Shown: positions 54,059-63,522 of the stretch, in pieces
Numbering within the stretch: the stretch's first letter is position 1
Layout of the letters: each line of letters opens with the position of its first letter
Origin: Chlorobium sp.
GTDB taxonomy: Bacteria > Bacteroidota > Chlorobiia > Chlorobiales > Chlorobiaceae
Direction: 5' to 3'
NCBI GenBank assembly: GCA_005862285.1
Contig: SZXW01000002.1
Coordinates: 124,001-188,000 of the forward strand
Length of the DNA: 64,000 nt
The notes under the pieces: generated by a model
The model's database searches: none
Seen by the model: only the letters and a program-made list of their open reading frames with translations
What the model was told of the DNA's origin: nothing
Position numbers and translations under genes: made by a program

Positions 54059-55483
54059 TCATTTCACGGGGATTCTCTCTTCAATGTTCCGCTTCAGCAA
54101 GCCGGCAAGTTCTTCGGCCCGGGACTTCGAAGGAGCTTCCGCATAGATACGGACAATCGGTTCCGTATTTGACGGCCTCAGATGTACCCAGCTATCCTCA
54201 AAGTCGAGTTTCAGTCCGTCGAGAGTATTTGCTTCCGCCGGGCGGTACATGGCGGCAATATCGGAAAAAATGGATTCGAGCGCTTCCCGTCCTTTTAAGC
54301 CAAGGTCGATTTTCTGCTTTGACATGAAATAGTTCGGGAACCGCTGCCTGAACTTTGAAAGCGTTCCCCCATTGTTTTCCTTGCGCCAGTTGGTGAATGC
54401 CTGGACAAACAATGCTATTCCGGCAAGGGCATCCCTTCCGTAATGGAGCTCAGGCAGGATAATCCCTCCGTTACCTTCACCGCCGATTACCGCCTGTTTT
54501 TCCTTCATGACGTCAGTGACATTGGCTTCGCCGACTTTTGCGCTGTAGCATGGAACGCCATGCCAGGATGCTATATCCCGAAGTGCGCGGCTGCTGGAAA
54601 GATTGTTCGCGACCGGTCCGTTTCTGTGTCCGAGGTAGAAATCGGCACAGGTGACAAGGGTATACTCTTCTCCGAATAACGACCCGTCCTCGCATATCAC
54701 GGCCAGCCGGTCGACATCAGGATCGACGACAAGGGCAAAATCGCAGCCGCTTTCCCTGAGCGTTTCGATAGTAGCTGCAAGGTTTTCCTCGATCGGCTCA
54801 GGGTTGCGCGGGAACAGGCCGCTTCCCTTGCAGGCAACTTCCGTTATCTGTTCAATACCGAGCTTCCGGCAGAGCCTGGGTACGATCGAATATCCCGCGC
54901 CTTCAACACAATCCACCAGCACCTTGAACTGCTGGCCGGCAATTCCTTCAGTGTCAACCCATGGGCGTTCAAGAATTTTATTGATATGCACATCATCATA
55001 CCGGTCGATCTGCTGCAGGGAGCCGATTGTATCCCATGAAGCCGTGTGAAACAGTTCTTTTTCAGCGATTTCGAGCAGCTCCCCGACCTCTTCGGCATTC
55101 AGGAACTCTCCCTTGTGGTTCAGCATTTTCAACGCATTCCATGCAACGGGGTTGTGCGAAGCTGTAATGATCAGACCTCCATCAGCATTTTCTCCGGGTA
55201 CCGCCAGTTCGACAGTCGGTGTCGTTGCAATACCGAGGTCGGTCACATCGCATCCGCAGAGTAAAAGAGCATTGCTGACAAGATCGCTGATCGCCTTGCC
55301 GGTAGGCCGCGTGTCCCGGCCTATAACGATCCTTGGTTTTGCGGTTTCGGGTCCATTCTGATGCTGCTGTTTCCTGCGGGTAACCCAGGAAGCGAAAGCC
55401 ATGGCAAATGCAGTGAGATTTTTCGGGGTCAGGCTTTCGCCTACAATACCCCTGATACCGGAAACGCTGATCATCAGGCTCAT
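54059..55483 (-). CDS. glmM: Phosphoglucosamine mutase/phosphohexomutase (GlmM-like)
   Basis: This enzyme isomerises a 6-phosphosugar to the 1-phosphate, probably glucosamine for UDP-GlcNAc. From ATG 55483 it is 474 residues. The phosphoserine is Ser109 in TASHNP. The metal loop is DPDVDR, the sugar-binding loop is GEGNGGI, and the phosphate loop [15 protein letters not shown] is near the end. Phosphomannomutase activity is also possible in this family. The GlmU-like gene at 45.2 kb would use its product. TTG 55522 is a less likely start. Confidence 0.9.
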   Translation of the reverse strand: MSLMISVSGIRGIVGESLTPKNLTAFAMAFASWVTRRKQQHQNGPETAKPRIVIGRDTRPTGKAISDLVSNALLLCGCDVTDLGIATTPTVELAVPGENADGGLIITASHNPVAWNALKMLNHKGEFLNAEEVGELLEIAEKELFHTASWDTIGSLQQIDRYDDVHINKILERPWVDTEGIAGQQFKVLVDCVEGAGYSIVPRLCRKLGIEQITEVACKGSGLFPRNPEPIEENLAATIETLRESGCDFALVVDPDVDRLAVICEDGSLFGEEYTLVTCADFYLGHRNGPVANNLSSSRALRDIASWHGVPCYSAKVGEANVTDVMKEKQAVIGGEGNGGIILPELHYGRDALAGIALFVQAFTNWRKENNGGTLSKFRQRFPNYFMSKQKIDLGLKGREALESIFSDIAAMYRPAEANTLDGLKLDFEDSWVHLRPSNTEPIVRIYAEAPSKSRAEELAGLLKRNIEERIPVK

Positions 55484-55652
55484 AATGGCTCGATTGCTAT
55501 AGTGTTGGAATAATGCAGCCAAATATACTGAAAAAGTGGGGGAAAGTCTCCGGAGGCATATAGATGTATACGATATTGGCTGTTCTTTGCTGCATGACGG
55601 AGGAAACCGGAGAATGTACTGATATCCGTCAAGGAAATTTGTTGTTTAACTT

Positions 55653-55680
55653 TTGATTTCTTGCTTCTTTCGTATATATT
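55653..55680 (+). promoter_or_regulatory. Candidate promoter for rpsT
   Basis: TTGATT (55653-55658) and TATATT (55675-55680) are 16 bases apart, and the pair lies 69 bases before the rpsT ATG in an otherwise gene-free divergent region. Confidence 0.5.
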
Positions 55681-55748
55681 AAAAGCCTTTTGTTATGAAT
55701 CAAGAATTCCTTGATAAACATTCTATTTATTTTTAACAGCAACCGTAT

Positions 55749-56024
55749 ATGCCTTTACACAAATCCGCTGAAAAAAGACTGCGGCAGTCGGAAAAAAGAA
55801 ATGCCAGGAACAGAGCGAGAAAAAAAGAACTCAAGGTCCTTGTGAAAAATATGCAGAAGCTCATTGATACCCGTGCCGACAAGGCGGATGTCGAAGTTGC
55901 TTACCGCTCGGTTGTTCAGAAGCTCGATCGCCTTGGTGTCAAGAATTACATTCACGCGAACAAGGCATCCCGTAAAAAGTCCCAGCTGACCCGTCTTTTC
56001 AACAATTACGCGAAAGCCGAGTAA
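55749..56024 (+). CDS. rpsT: Ribosomal protein bS20
   Basis: bS20 binds the 5' domain of 16S rRNA. The 91-residue protein is highly basic and helical. It has [21 protein letters not shown] at the start (in family style) and [18 protein letters not shown] near the end. Length is standard. It is divergent from glmM with 265 bases between starts, and ruvA follows after 115 bases. Confidence 0.97.
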   Translation: MPLHKSAEKRLRQSEKRNARNRARKKELKVLVKNMQKLIDTRADKADVEVAYRSVVQKLDRLGVKNYIHANKASRKKSQLTRLFNNYAKAE

Positions 56025-56139
56025 CGGTTCGCAATTTTTTTTACGGTCGCTACAGATTTTCATTCTCAGACATCCGGCCTGAAAGAACTGCACAGGTAAC
56101 GACGCGGTCTTTTCAGCCCGGATTTCCATATCAGCTCTC

Positions 56140-56745
56140 ATGTTTGCATATTTTCGAGGCAGGCTGGTTTCGATCCTGCCGGAAGAGGCTGTCGTGGAAG
56201 TTTCCGGTATCGGTTACCGCTTCCTGATTTCCGCCAACACAAAACGACGCTTGCCGGAACCCGGCAATGAAGTCTTTTTATTTTCTCATCTTGCCGTCAG
56301 GGAGGATGCCTTTCAGCTTTACGGATTTTCAACGGAGGAAGAACGGCAGTTGTTCCGGCTGTTGCTGCTTACATCGGGAGTTGGTCCCAAGCTTGCGATT
56401 GCCGTATTGTCGGGCCTGGAAGTGCAGGCAGTTCATGAGGCGATCCTTTCAAATACTCCCGAACGGCTTTATGGAATAAGCGGTGTCGGAAAAAAAACCG
56501 CGGCAAGGATAATTCTGGAACTGCGCGATAAAATCCTGAAACTATCTCCACTATCCGGCATTTCAGTTTCCGGATCGGCACAAACGTCCCAGAAGAGAGA
56601 CGATGCGGTCAATGCACTTGTCACTCTCGGGTTTTCCCGGACCGTCGTTCAGAAAGCTGTTACCGCAATCCTTGAACAGAATGCCGGACTCACGGTCGAA
56701 GATATCATCAAATCCGCTCTTGTTTCAATTCACAATGCTCAGTAA
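56140..56745 (+). CDS. ruvA: Holliday junction DNA helicase subunit RuvA
   Basis: RuvA binds four-way DNA junctions and brings RuvB for branch migration. The 201-residue protein has the OB domain ([20 protein letters not shown]), two helix-hairpin-helix motifs ([14 protein letters not shown] and [19 protein letters not shown]) and a C-terminal three-helix domain. Length is typical. ruvB and ruvC are not in the window. folC starts 6 bases later with GTG. Confidence 0.96.
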   Translation: MFAYFRGRLVSILPEEAVVEVSGIGYRFLISANTKRRLPEPGNEVFLFSHLAVREDAFQLYGFSTEEERQLFRLLLLTSGVGPKLAIAVLSGLEVQAVHEAILSNTPERLYGISGVGKKTAARIILELRDKILKLSPLSGISVSGSAQTSQKRDDAVNALVTLGFSRTVVQKAVTAILEQNAGLTVEDIIKSALVSIHNAQ

Positions 56746-56751
56746 TCACCG

Positions 56752-58032
56752 GTGACCTATCAGGAAGTTCTCGATTTTCTTTTTCCCCTTCACAGGTTCG
56801 GCATGAAACCCGGCCTCGAGCGTGTCCTTGAGCTCATGGAAGTTCTCGGCTCGCCTCAAGAACGTCTTGGTCAGGTTATCCATATTGCAGGGACCAACGG
56901 TAAAGGTACCGTAGCTGCCGCAACCGCTTCGATTTTTCAGACGGCGGGAAGAAAGACAGCCTTGTATACCTCACCGCATTTCGTCGATTTTACCGAGAGG
57001 ATCCGTATTGACGGGCAGCAGATCCCCAGGGAAAAGGTTGCATATTATTGCTCAAAGCTCAGAGATTCCGTGATTGAAAAGCATGCAACTTTTTTTGAGG
57101 CAACGACCGCGATCGCGTTTGCCTGGTTTGCCGATGAGGGGGTAGAGTGTTCCGTAATTGAAACGGGCATGGGCGGCCGTCTCGATGCAACCAACATCGT
57201 CCAGTCCGATTATGCGGTTATAACAAGCATAGGGCTTGACCACACGACCTGGCTCGGCAGTACCATTGCGGATATTGCGGCAGAAAAAGCCGCCATCATC
57301 AAAAAAGGCTGCCGTGTATTCACCGCGGTTGAAAATCCGGATGCTTTTCAGCCGATTGCCCGGCAGGCTGCCATGTGCGATGCCCCAATATTCATTGCGG
57401 GAAGGGATGTCGCCTGCAGTGTCGTCAAGGCGGAGGAAATGATGCTGGAGATCGGGATCAGAACAGCCAGACATGATTATAATGCATTGAAAGCGCCTCT
57501 GACAGGATCATTTCATGCAGCCAACCTTACTCTTGCCGTTATGCTGGCTGAAGACGTCGGAATCGCACCAGGGGATATTCAAATCGGAATTGAACAGTTG
57601 AATCAGACTGGCTACAGGGGGCGGCTTGAAAGGATTGGTAAAAGCCCGACGCTGTTTCTCGATGTTTCACATAATCCCGATGGCATGCGCGAGACAGTAA
57701 ATGCACTGATGCCATTCCGTAATACCTATATGGATGTCTACATCATGCTCGGGCTGGCTTCCGACAAGGATGCGCTGTCGATCGTAAGAGAGCTGTGCCG
57801 GCTCGGCGGTTCGTTTGTCACAGTTGGCATTCCCTCCGAACGAAGCATTTCCCCTGATGATCTTGGCGCAATATGCAGAAACGAGAAGGTTCCCGTGGTT
57901 GTCTTTGATAGCGGAAAAGAAGGTTTGCACTATCTCCGTGAAAAGGCCAAGCCTGAAGATATGGTCCTCGTGACAGGCTCCTTTTATCTTGCAGGAGATA
58001 TTATTTCACAATATGATAAAGCGATTTGTTGA
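56752..58032 (+). CDS. folC: Folylpolyglutamate/dihydrofolate synthase (FolC)
   Basis: FolC adds glutamate to folates, and in many bacteria also to dihydropteroate. The 426-residue Mur-ligase-fold protein has the P-loop GTNGKGTV (47-54), the metal region ETGMGGRLDATN and the hinge DVSHNPDGM. Translation starts at GTG 56752, close behind ruvA. Length is normal. Confidence 0.94.
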   Translation: MTYQEVLDFLFPLHRFGMKPGLERVLELMEVLGSPQERLGQVIHIAGTNGKGTVAAATASIFQTAGRKTALYTSPHFVDFTERIRIDGQQIPREKVAYYCSKLRDSVIEKHATFFEATTAIAFAWFADEGVECSVIETGMGGRLDATNIVQSDYAVITSIGLDHTTWLGSTIADIAAEKAAIIKKGCRVFTAVENPDAFQPIARQAAMCDAPIFIAGRDVACSVVKAEEMMLEIGIRTARHDYNALKAPLTGSFHAANLTLAVMLAEDVGIAPGDIQIGIEQLNQTGYRGRLERIGKSPTLFLDVSHNPDGMRETVNALMPFRNTYMDVYIMLGLASDKDALSIVRELCRLGGSFVTVGIPSERSISPDDLGAICRNEKVPVVVFDSGKEGLHYLREKAKPEDMVLVTGSFYLAGDIISQYDKAIC

Positions 58033-58331
58033 GTAATACTTTTTTATGGAAATGTTTTATATTGGAAGCAGGCTCACAAAAATATCCATTTGCGACAGGG
58101 AACATTCCGTCGCATTAATCCTTGTTTGTGCTTATCCCTTTTACAAGAATAGATTGTCATCCCCTGTCATCTTCTTTGTCCTGCTTTCATGTTATATCGC
58201 AAGGCGTTACAAATGCTGTCCGTTAATTATTCCAGGTATACCCTTCTGAATTCCTGAATGTTCAGTAATGGAGTGCATGCCGGCTTATATTCCTTTGCTT
58301 TATTAAATAACAAGCGTTGAAAACAAATACA

Positions 58332-59621
58332 ATGTCTAACAATTCGGTTGTTAAAGGTCTGGACATCAACATGCTCCAGAAAAAGAAAGTTCATGAGCTG
58401 CATGCTCTGGCAAAAGAGATCGGCGTCAGTGCGGCAGGTTTGCGCAAGGAAGAGCTGATTTTCAAGATTATCGAAGCGCAGTCACAAAAAAACACCGACA
58501 CGGAAAACGCTACGGTGATGGTCAATACCGGCGTACTCCAGGTTATACCGGAGGGCTATGGATTTTTGCGGTCAGCGAACTACAACTATCTCTCATCACC
58601 TGACGATATTTATGTCTCTCCTTCGCAGATCAAACGCTTCAATATGCGTACCGGCGACACGGTTTCCGGGCAGGTGCGGGCTCCCAAGGAGGGTGAACGG
58701 TTTTTCGCTCTGTTGAAAATCAATACGATCGACGGAAACGATCCGGAAATTACCCGTGAGCGGCCTTATTTTGAGAACCTGACCCCGCTTTTTCCTCGCG
58801 AACGTCTCAAACTCGAAACCAAGCAGTCTGAATATTGCGGTCGTATCATGGACATCTTCACTCCTATCGGAAAAGGCCAGAGAGGCTTGATCGTCGCTCA
58901 GCCTAAAACCGGTAAAACCATGCTGCTTCAGATGATTGCAAACGCTATCATCAAAAATCACCCTGAAGTTTTTCTGATCGTGCTCCTCATTGACGAGCGG
59001 CCGGAAGAGGTTACCGACATGGCACGCAGCGTCGAAGCGGAAGTCGTGAGCTCTACATTCGACGAGGACCCTGAACGGCATGTGCTTGTTGCCGATATGG
59101 TACTTGAAAAAGCCAAACGGCTTGTCGAGGTCGGAAGGGATGTTGTCGTGCTGCTCGATTCGATTACAAGGCTTGCAAGGGCGCATAATACCATCATTCC
59201 ACATTCCGGCAAGATCCTGTCAGGCGGTATCGATGCCAATGCGCTTACCAAACCGAAGCGTTTCTTCGGCGCAGCCCGAAACATCGAGGAAGGCGGAAGT
59301 CTTACAATTATAGCTACGGCACTTGTCGATACCGGATCGAGGATGGATGATGTTATTTTTGAAGAATTCAAGGGTACCGGCAACATGGAGCTTCTACTGG
59401 ACCGAAGGCTTTCAGAACGCAGGATTTTCCCGTCGATCGATATTCTTCGTTCCGGAACGAGAAAAGAAGAGCTGCTGTTTACACAGGAAGAGCTTTCGCG
59501 GACCTGGCTTCTCAGAAAATACCTTGCTGACAAAAACCCGATTGAATGTATGGAGTTCATGCGGGAGAAAATGGCCGAGACGAAAGACAACAAGGAGTTT
59601 TTCAAATATATGAATGCCTGA
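58332..59621 (+). CDS. rho: Transcription termination factor Rho
   Basis: Rho is the RNA-dependent ATPase helicase that ends transcription. The N-terminal helical domain ([15 protein letters not shown]) leads to the RNA-binding OB fold ([22 protein letters not shown]). The motor has Walker [11 protein letters not shown], Walker B VVVLLDS and the R loop [19 protein letters not shown]. About 429 residues from ATG 58332; TTG 58317 adds five. The 299-base gap before it has no convincing gene (a 67-codon frame at 58046-58249 has no family features) and may include a leader. Confidence 0.96.
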   Translation: MSNNSVVKGLDINMLQKKKVHELHALAKEIGVSAAGLRKEELIFKIIEAQSQKNTDTENATVMVNTGVLQVIPEGYGFLRSANYNYLSSPDDIYVSPSQIKRFNMRTGDTVSGQVRAPKEGERFFALLKINTIDGNDPEITRERPYFENLTPLFPRERLKLETKQSEYCGRIMDIFTPIGKGQRGLIVAQPKTGKTMLLQMIANAIIKNHPEVFLIVLLIDERPEEVTDMARSVEAEVVSSTFDEDPERHVLVADMVLEKAKRLVEVGRDVVVLLDSITRLARAHNTIIPHSGKILSGGIDANALTKPKRFFGAARNIEEGGSLTIIATALVDTGSRMDDVIFEEFKGTGNMELLLDRRLSERRIFPSIDILRSGTRKEELLFTQEELSRTWLLRKYLADKNPIECMEFMREKMAETKDNKEFFKYMNA

Positions 59622-59628
59622 CCTTTTC

Positions 59629-59661
59629 ACCGGTATTCATTTCATTACAATGAATTACGGT
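59629..59661. terminator. Hairpin after rho
   Basis: A 13-base imperfect stem (11 pairs; 59629-59641 with 59649-59661) lies 8 bases after the rho stop. There is no T run, so its role in termination is uncertain. Confidence 0.35.
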
Positions 59662-59678
59662 CCGCTCAGAATAAAAGT

Positions 59679-59706
59679 TTGCGGATTAGAAAAAACTTCC
59701 TATATT
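59679..59706 (+). promoter_or_regulatory. Candidate promoter for the COX24-type ORF and tRNAs
   Basis: TTGCGG (59679-59684) and TATATT (59701-59706) are separated by 16 bases and end 38 bases before the small ORF's ATG. Confidence 0.5.
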
Positions 59707-59743
59707 ATCAGCCTTTAAAACAAGCGCGAAGACATTTTACTAC

Positions 59744-59851
59744 ATGCCCTGCGGAAAAAAGAGAAAACGTCATAAAATGGCGGTACACAAGCGTAAGAAG
59801 GCGCGCCGTAAGAACCGGCACAAGAAGCGTCAGAGATACCAGAACAAGTAA
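59744..59851 (+). CDS. Tiny basic protein, AURKAIP1/COX24 domain (mS38-like)
   Basis: The frame encodes 35 residues, of which 19 are Lys or Arg. The sequence begins MPCGKKRKRHKM and continues with AVHKRKKARRKNRHKK. This matches the very short AURKAIP1/COX24-domain proteins annotated in Bacteroidota and Chlorobi. The domain is named after mitochondrial ribosomal protein mS38, so an rRNA-binding role in the small subunit is a reasonable inference. A promoter-like sequence precedes it and tRNA-Lys follows 35 bases later. The size makes it easy to miss in automatic annotation. Confidence 0.82.
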   Translation: MPCGKKRKRHKMAVHKRKKARRKNRHKKRQRYQNK

Positions 59852-59886
59852 GTTCCGGTAGCACTGCTGTACCCTGGTCATTGGTT

Positions 59887-59959
59887 GAGAATATAGCTCA
59901 GTCGGTAGAGCATCTGCCTTTTAAGCAGAGGGTCGAAGGTTCGAGTCCTTCTATTCTCA
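59887..59959 (+). tRNA. tRNA-Lys (anticodon TTT)
   Basis: All arms can be drawn: acceptor stem GAGAATA/TATTCTC, D stem GCTC/GAGC, anticodon stem TCTGC/GCAGA with loop CTTTTAA, and T arm GAAGG-TTCGAGT-CCTTC. The discriminator base is A and CCA is not encoded. The anticodon TTT reads AAA and AAG. Confidence 0.97.
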
Positions 59960-59985
59960 CTGGATTATTCATATCCTGTATTGTA

Positions 59986-60067
59986 GCCCGAGTGGTGAAA
60001 CTGGTAGACACACCATCTTGAGGGGGTGGCGCCGAAAGGTGTAGGAGTTCGAATCTCCTCTCGGGCA
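59986..60067 (+). tRNA. tRNA-Leu (anticodon GAG)
   Basis: Class II tRNA of 82 bases. The acceptor stem is GCCCGAG/CTCGGGC. The anticodon stem CCATC/GGTGG holds loop TTGAGGG with anticodon GAG. A long variable arm (CGCCGAAAGGTG region) and a T arm with TTCGAAT follow. CCA is not encoded. It is probably co-transcribed with tRNA-Lys, 26 bases upstream. Confidence 0.96.
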
Positions 60068-60074
60068 CATATGG

Positions 60075-60101
60075 AAAAAGTCGCTTACGGCGGCTTTTTT
60101 T
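60075..60101 (+). terminator. Terminator after tRNA-Leu
   Basis: AAAAAGTCGC pairs with GCGGCTTTTT (one T-G pair) around a short loop, followed by more T. It closes the tRNA transcript 8 bases after tRNA-Leu. Confidence 0.8.
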
Positions 60102-60227
60102 GTTTCCGTTCTCCGTTTGCTGTTTTCTTTCACGGCAGGCAACTCTTTCCGAAATGAATAATTCCCATAAACTGCTTATTATACAGCCTCAACAGGGAAG
60201 AACGTTTGTTCATGATTATTCGATGAT

Positions 60228-60974
60228 ATGAATATAGCTGTAACTGTCTGTTTTGTTCCGGACACCGCTTCCGTTATTGAAATATCCAATGGAGAGCTGG
60301 ACCGTTCGAGGATAAACGATATAATCAATCCCTATGACGAATATGCGCTTGAGGAAGCCGTGAGATGCAAGGAACGTGCAGGAAACGGCATGGTAACGGT
60401 ATTCAGCGTCGCCTCGGAGTCCTCGAAGGAGCTTTTGCGCAAAACACTTGCAAAAGGAGCTGACAGAGCTGTTCTGGTAAATAATGCAGCACAAGCAGAT
60501 CCCGGTGAGACAGCACTTATCCTGAGCCGTGCAATTTTGTCTGTTTACAGTGGAACATTGCCTGACCTGATTTTTTGCGGCAAGCAGTCCACTGATTTTC
60601 AAAGTGCACAGGTGCCTCCCATGCTTGCGGAAATCCTTCGTATCAATTCTGCCTGCGGGGCTTCTGTTTTGAAAATATCAGGCGACAAAGTGGAAACCGA
60701 AAGGGAAATTGAAGGGGGCATTGAATATATTGATATGAAACTTCCCGCATTGCTCAGTATTGAAAAAGGTCTGAATACCCCCCGTAATACCACCATAAAA
60801 GCAGTCATGGAGGCAAGAAAAAAGCCGATTGACCTTGTATCTGTTGCAGTGGATACTCAACCGTTTGTGCGTCTTGGAAAACTTTATGCTCATGATCAAA
60901 AAAGAAGATGCCTTTTTATATCCGGCGAGCAGGAACTTGTCCGCCTTCTCAGTCAGGATCTGAAGCTGATGTGA
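60228..60974 (+). CDS. etfB: Electron transfer flavoprotein subunit beta
   Basis: EtfB with EtfA forms a flavoprotein that carries electrons between dehydrogenases and the quinone pool or other acceptors. The 248-residue protein has the adenine nucleotide-binding fold, with NPYDEYALEEAVRCKE, CGKQSTDFQSAQVPPMLAE and the closing LPALLSIEKGLNTPR. It is a complete EtfB. etfA follows after 6 bases. No acyl-CoA dehydrogenase or ETF dehydrogenase is in the window, so the partner is unknown. Confidence 0.93.
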   Translation: MNIAVTVCFVPDTASVIEISNGELDRSRINDIINPYDEYALEEAVRCKERAGNGMVTVFSVASESSKELLRKTLAKGADRAVLVNNAAQADPGETALILSRAILSVYSGTLPDLIFCGKQSTDFQSAQVPPMLAEILRINSACGASVLKISGDKVETEREIEGGIEYIDMKLPALLSIEKGLNTPRNTTIKAVMEARKKPIDLVSVAVDTQPFVRLGKLYAHDQKRRCLFISGEQELVRLLSQDLKLM

Positions 60975-60980
60975 GAGACA

Positions 60981-61985
60981 ATGACGGCAGGAAATGTGAC
61001 AATGAAAAATATTCTGGTATTTCTCGAACAGCGCAATGGCATTGTGAAACAGGCCTCTATCGAAGTCTGGAATGGTATTCAGGCATGTGCAGGATCGAAA
61101 CCGGGAAATGCAAAGGTTTTCGGTATTGTGGCAGGACCACTGGAACAAGGTGATCTCGAAGGTATGCTTTCCGGAGATGGGGTGGTTTACCATGATGCTG
61201 ATGATGATCTGGCACTCTACAATTCGGAAAACTATATCGCTGTTATATCCGAGCTGATTGATAAGGAGTCCTGCTCGACGCTGCTTTTTGCAGACACCGC
61301 ATTGAGCAGGGATCTTGCACCAAGGCTTTCCATACGTCTTCAAGCCGCTCTTCTTTCCGGATGTGAGCCGGAGCAACCCTTATTTAAGGGTATTTGCCGT
61401 CGTCCTGTTTATTCCGGCAGGGTGATTGCTGTATATTCCGCACAGTCTGACCGGACAATTTATACCCTTGCATCTACGGCAGGACATCCAGAAACGCTGC
61501 CTGAAGGCAAAATCGTTTTCAAAAGCTATAAGAAAAGTTATGTTACAGACCTCCATCCAGCTTCGATTGTCCGCAAGGTTGTCTTGATCCAGGGCAGGCC
61601 TGATGTGGCAGAAGCCCGGATCATTGTAGCAGGTGGACGAGGAATGGGTGGCAGGGAAAGTTTTGGAATGCTCGAAGAACTTGCAGAAGTACTGGGCGGC
61701 GCTGTTGGTGCAAGCCGTTCGGTCGTTGATGAAGGCTGGCGGCCTCATGCCGAGCAGATCGGGCAGACCGGAAAAGCGGTCGCTCCTGCGCTGTATATCG
61801 CCTGCGGAATATCCGGGGCGGTTCAGCATCTTGCCGGAATCGGTGCGGCAGGAACAGTGGTCGCCATCAACAACGATCCTCACGCACCGATTTTCACCAG
61901 GGCCGATTATGGTATTGTCGGTGATGTACATACCGTTATTCCCAATATAATCGGAGAATTCCGGGATTTTTTGAAGAAGAAATGA
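60981..61985 (+). CDS. etfA: Electron transfer flavoprotein subunit alpha
   Basis: EtfA carries the FAD of the electron transfer flavoprotein. The 334-residue protein has an N-terminal alpha/beta domain. The C-terminal FAD domain has GRGMGGRESFGMLEELA, GASRSVVDEGW, IGQTGKAVAPALYIACGISG and INNDPHAPIFTRADYGIVGD. Length is standard. ATG 60981 is taken as start; ATG 61002 would remove seven residues. Two-gene operon with etfB. Confidence 0.94.
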   Translation: MTAGNVTMKNILVFLEQRNGIVKQASIEVWNGIQACAGSKPGNAKVFGIVAGPLEQGDLEGMLSGDGVVYHDADDDLALYNSENYIAVISELIDKESCSTLLFADTALSRDLAPRLSIRLQAALLSGCEPEQPLFKGICRRPVYSGRVIAVYSAQSDRTIYTLASTAGHPETLPEGKIVFKSYKKSYVTDLHPASIVRKVVLIQGRPDVAEARIIVAGGRGMGGRESFGMLEELAEVLGGAVGASRSVVDEGWRPHAEQIGQTGKAVAPALYIACGISGAVQHLAGIGAAGTVVAINNDPHAPIFTRADYGIVGDVHTVIPNIIGEFRDFLKKK

Positions 61986-62066
61986 TTAACGCTACATTTC
62001 TGTTTAAGAACAGGGAATTATGCATCATGTAATATTCCCTGTGCAATACAACATAGTTATCAGACA

Positions 62067-62660
62067 ATGCGTAAAATTCAGGTAGATATTCTCGGGCTTT
62101 CCACAAGCCCCCATACGAACGGAGCATATGCCCTTATTCTTTATGAACTTGACGGGAAACGCAAGCTTCCCATTATCATCGGCGGTTTTGAAGCCCAGGC
62201 AATAGCCCTGAAACTTGAAAATATCAAGCCTCCCCGTCCGTTTACTCACGATCTATTCAAAAATATAGCCGATGTTTTTCACCTGCATGTCAACGAAGTC
62301 ATTATCGATGAACTGCACAATGAGACGTTCTATGCCAAGGTGGTTTGCGAAGCCAACGGCGAGGTTCATGAAATTGATGCCCGTCCGAGCGATGCAATCG
62401 CTATTGCCGTTCGTTTCAACGCGCCGCTTTATGTTACAGAAGAGATCATGAACGAGGCTGGAATCCGCGAAGAACAAAAGGAAGAAGGCGAGGAAAGCGA
62501 GATCCCGCAGGAAGTCGAAAAGCCGGTTTCTCTTCCGGTCACTTCCGAGACGAAGCTCGAAGAATTGCAGAACGCCCTCGGCGATGCTATAAATAATGAA
62601 AACTATGAAGAAGCTGCAAGGCTCCGCGATGAAATCGCCAGGCTGAAAAGCAGTTCATGA
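62067..62660 (+). CDS. Bifunctional nuclease family protein (BFN/DUF151) with UVR motif
   Basis: The 197-residue protein has an N-terminal DUF151 domain (about residues 1-135), with ILGLSTSPHTNGAYALIL, KLPIIIGGFEAQAIAL and IDARPSDAIAIAVRF. The name comes from a plant nuclease; in bacteria the activity is rarely tested. A linker leads to a C-terminal UVR motif (about 163-195, NENYEEAARLRDEIARL), as in UvrB, which mediates protein contact. It is followed by a two-way terminator. Confidence 0.92.
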   Translation: MRKIQVDILGLSTSPHTNGAYALILYELDGKRKLPIIIGGFEAQAIALKLENIKPPRPFTHDLFKNIADVFHLHVNEVIIDELHNETFYAKVVCEANGEVHEIDARPSDAIAIAVRFNAPLYVTEEIMNEAGIREEQKEEGEESEIPQEVEKPVSLPVTSETKLEELQNALGDAINNENYEEAARLRDEIARLKSSS

Positions 62661-62686
62661 TGGGAATGTTAACCCGTTCGGGAAAA

Positions 62687-62716
62687 CAAAAAAGGAGGCG
62701 TTTGCCTCCTTTTTTG
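62687..62716. terminator. Two-way terminator between the BFN gene and the outer membrane protein gene
   Basis: CAAAAAAGGAGGC and GCCTCCTTTTTTG form a perfect 13-base stem around GTTT, with A and T runs on the two sides. It serves convergent genes ending at 62660 and 62738. Confidence 0.92.
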
Positions 62717-62737
62717 TTACTGACATAAGGGTATATC

Positions 62738-63388
62738 TTAGATGTCGACTCTCAGGCCGAGCAGAACGCTGTGGCTGGAGACGTTGGTACGAACCTCTTC
62801 GCTGTGAAATCCCTGAGATGGGAAAGTGAAGTCCATCGTTGCGAAATAGCGGTACCGTGCATCGAGCATAACACCTTTGCTGACAGGGACGGCAAGACCT
62901 GCTCCAAGCTGGTAAGCGAAAGCTGTTTCTTCGGTATTGTAATTCCATGTAACAGACTGCTGTCTCTCATATCCATAATTACAAGTATGGCTGCCCTGCA
63001 GGTTTACACGGGCAACACCGGCACCGGCCATACCATAAAGTTCGACTTTGCTGCCGACAGGAATATCGTAGAACCCGTTTGCCATGATGGAATAGACCTG
63101 TACTTTTCCATCGGTAGAATCCTTGATGGTATTTCTCTGGTAACCGAGCTCGAGTTCCGCCCTTGTTGAGCCGTAATCACAGCCAACTGCTGCTACGCCT
63201 GTAAAGCCGGCATCGAAAGAAATAACATCAGGTGTCGCTGTACTTCTCTGGTAAACACCATTGATGTCGCTGTCCTGGAACCAGGAAATACCTGCAGCTG
63301 CGCTGACATAACGCTGTGAAGCGTGTGCTGGTGCTGCTGCGATACCCGCGGCGGCAACGACAGCCAATATTGCAAGAGTCTTTTTCAT
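62738..63388 (-). CDS. Outer membrane beta-barrel protein
   Basis: The 216-residue protein has a clear signal peptide (KKTLAILAVVAAAGIAAAPAHA, cleavage likely after AHA). The mature part alternates short amphipathic strands as in small eight-stranded barrels (YVSAAAGISWFQD, AELELGYQRN, VELYGMAGAGVARV, MLDARYRYFATMDF). It ends LLGLRVDI. It resembles OmpA-like/opacity-type barrel proteins. Two Cys (in VGCDYG and SHTCNYG) are unusual for such barrels. GGAGG lies 7 bases before the ATG. It stands downstream of the BamA-like gene. Confidence 0.85.
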   Translation of the reverse strand: MKKTLAILAVVAAAGIAAAPAHASQRYVSAAAGISWFQDSDINGVYQRSTATPDVISFDAGFTGVAAVGCDYGSTRAELELGYQRNTIKDSTDGKVQVYSIMANGFYDIPVGSKVELYGMAGAGVARVNLQGSHTCNYGYERQQSVTWNYNTEETAFAYQLGAGLAVPVSKGVMLDARYRYFATMDFTFPSQGFHSEEVRTNVSSHSVLLGLRVDI

Positions 63389-63522
63389 TATAACCTCCGT
63401 ATTTTGTGTGTGTGTTCGTATACGATAGTTCTTTGTAAAACGAACGTAAAAAACAGTAAAGAACTATGATTAATTATAAGATAAATCAATGCGTTATCCA
63501 ACCGAAACATGGAATTTTTTTA

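Noticed and set aside
54059-55483. Suspected loss of the catalytic serine in the phosphohexomutase, based on the segment GRDTRPTG
   Set aside because: The phosphoserine of this family is the Ser in TASHNP, which is present at residue 109; the earlier motif is not the catalytic one.
58046-58249. 67-codon frame between folC and rho
   Set aside because: Cys-rich, no ribosome site, no family features; regarded as chance.
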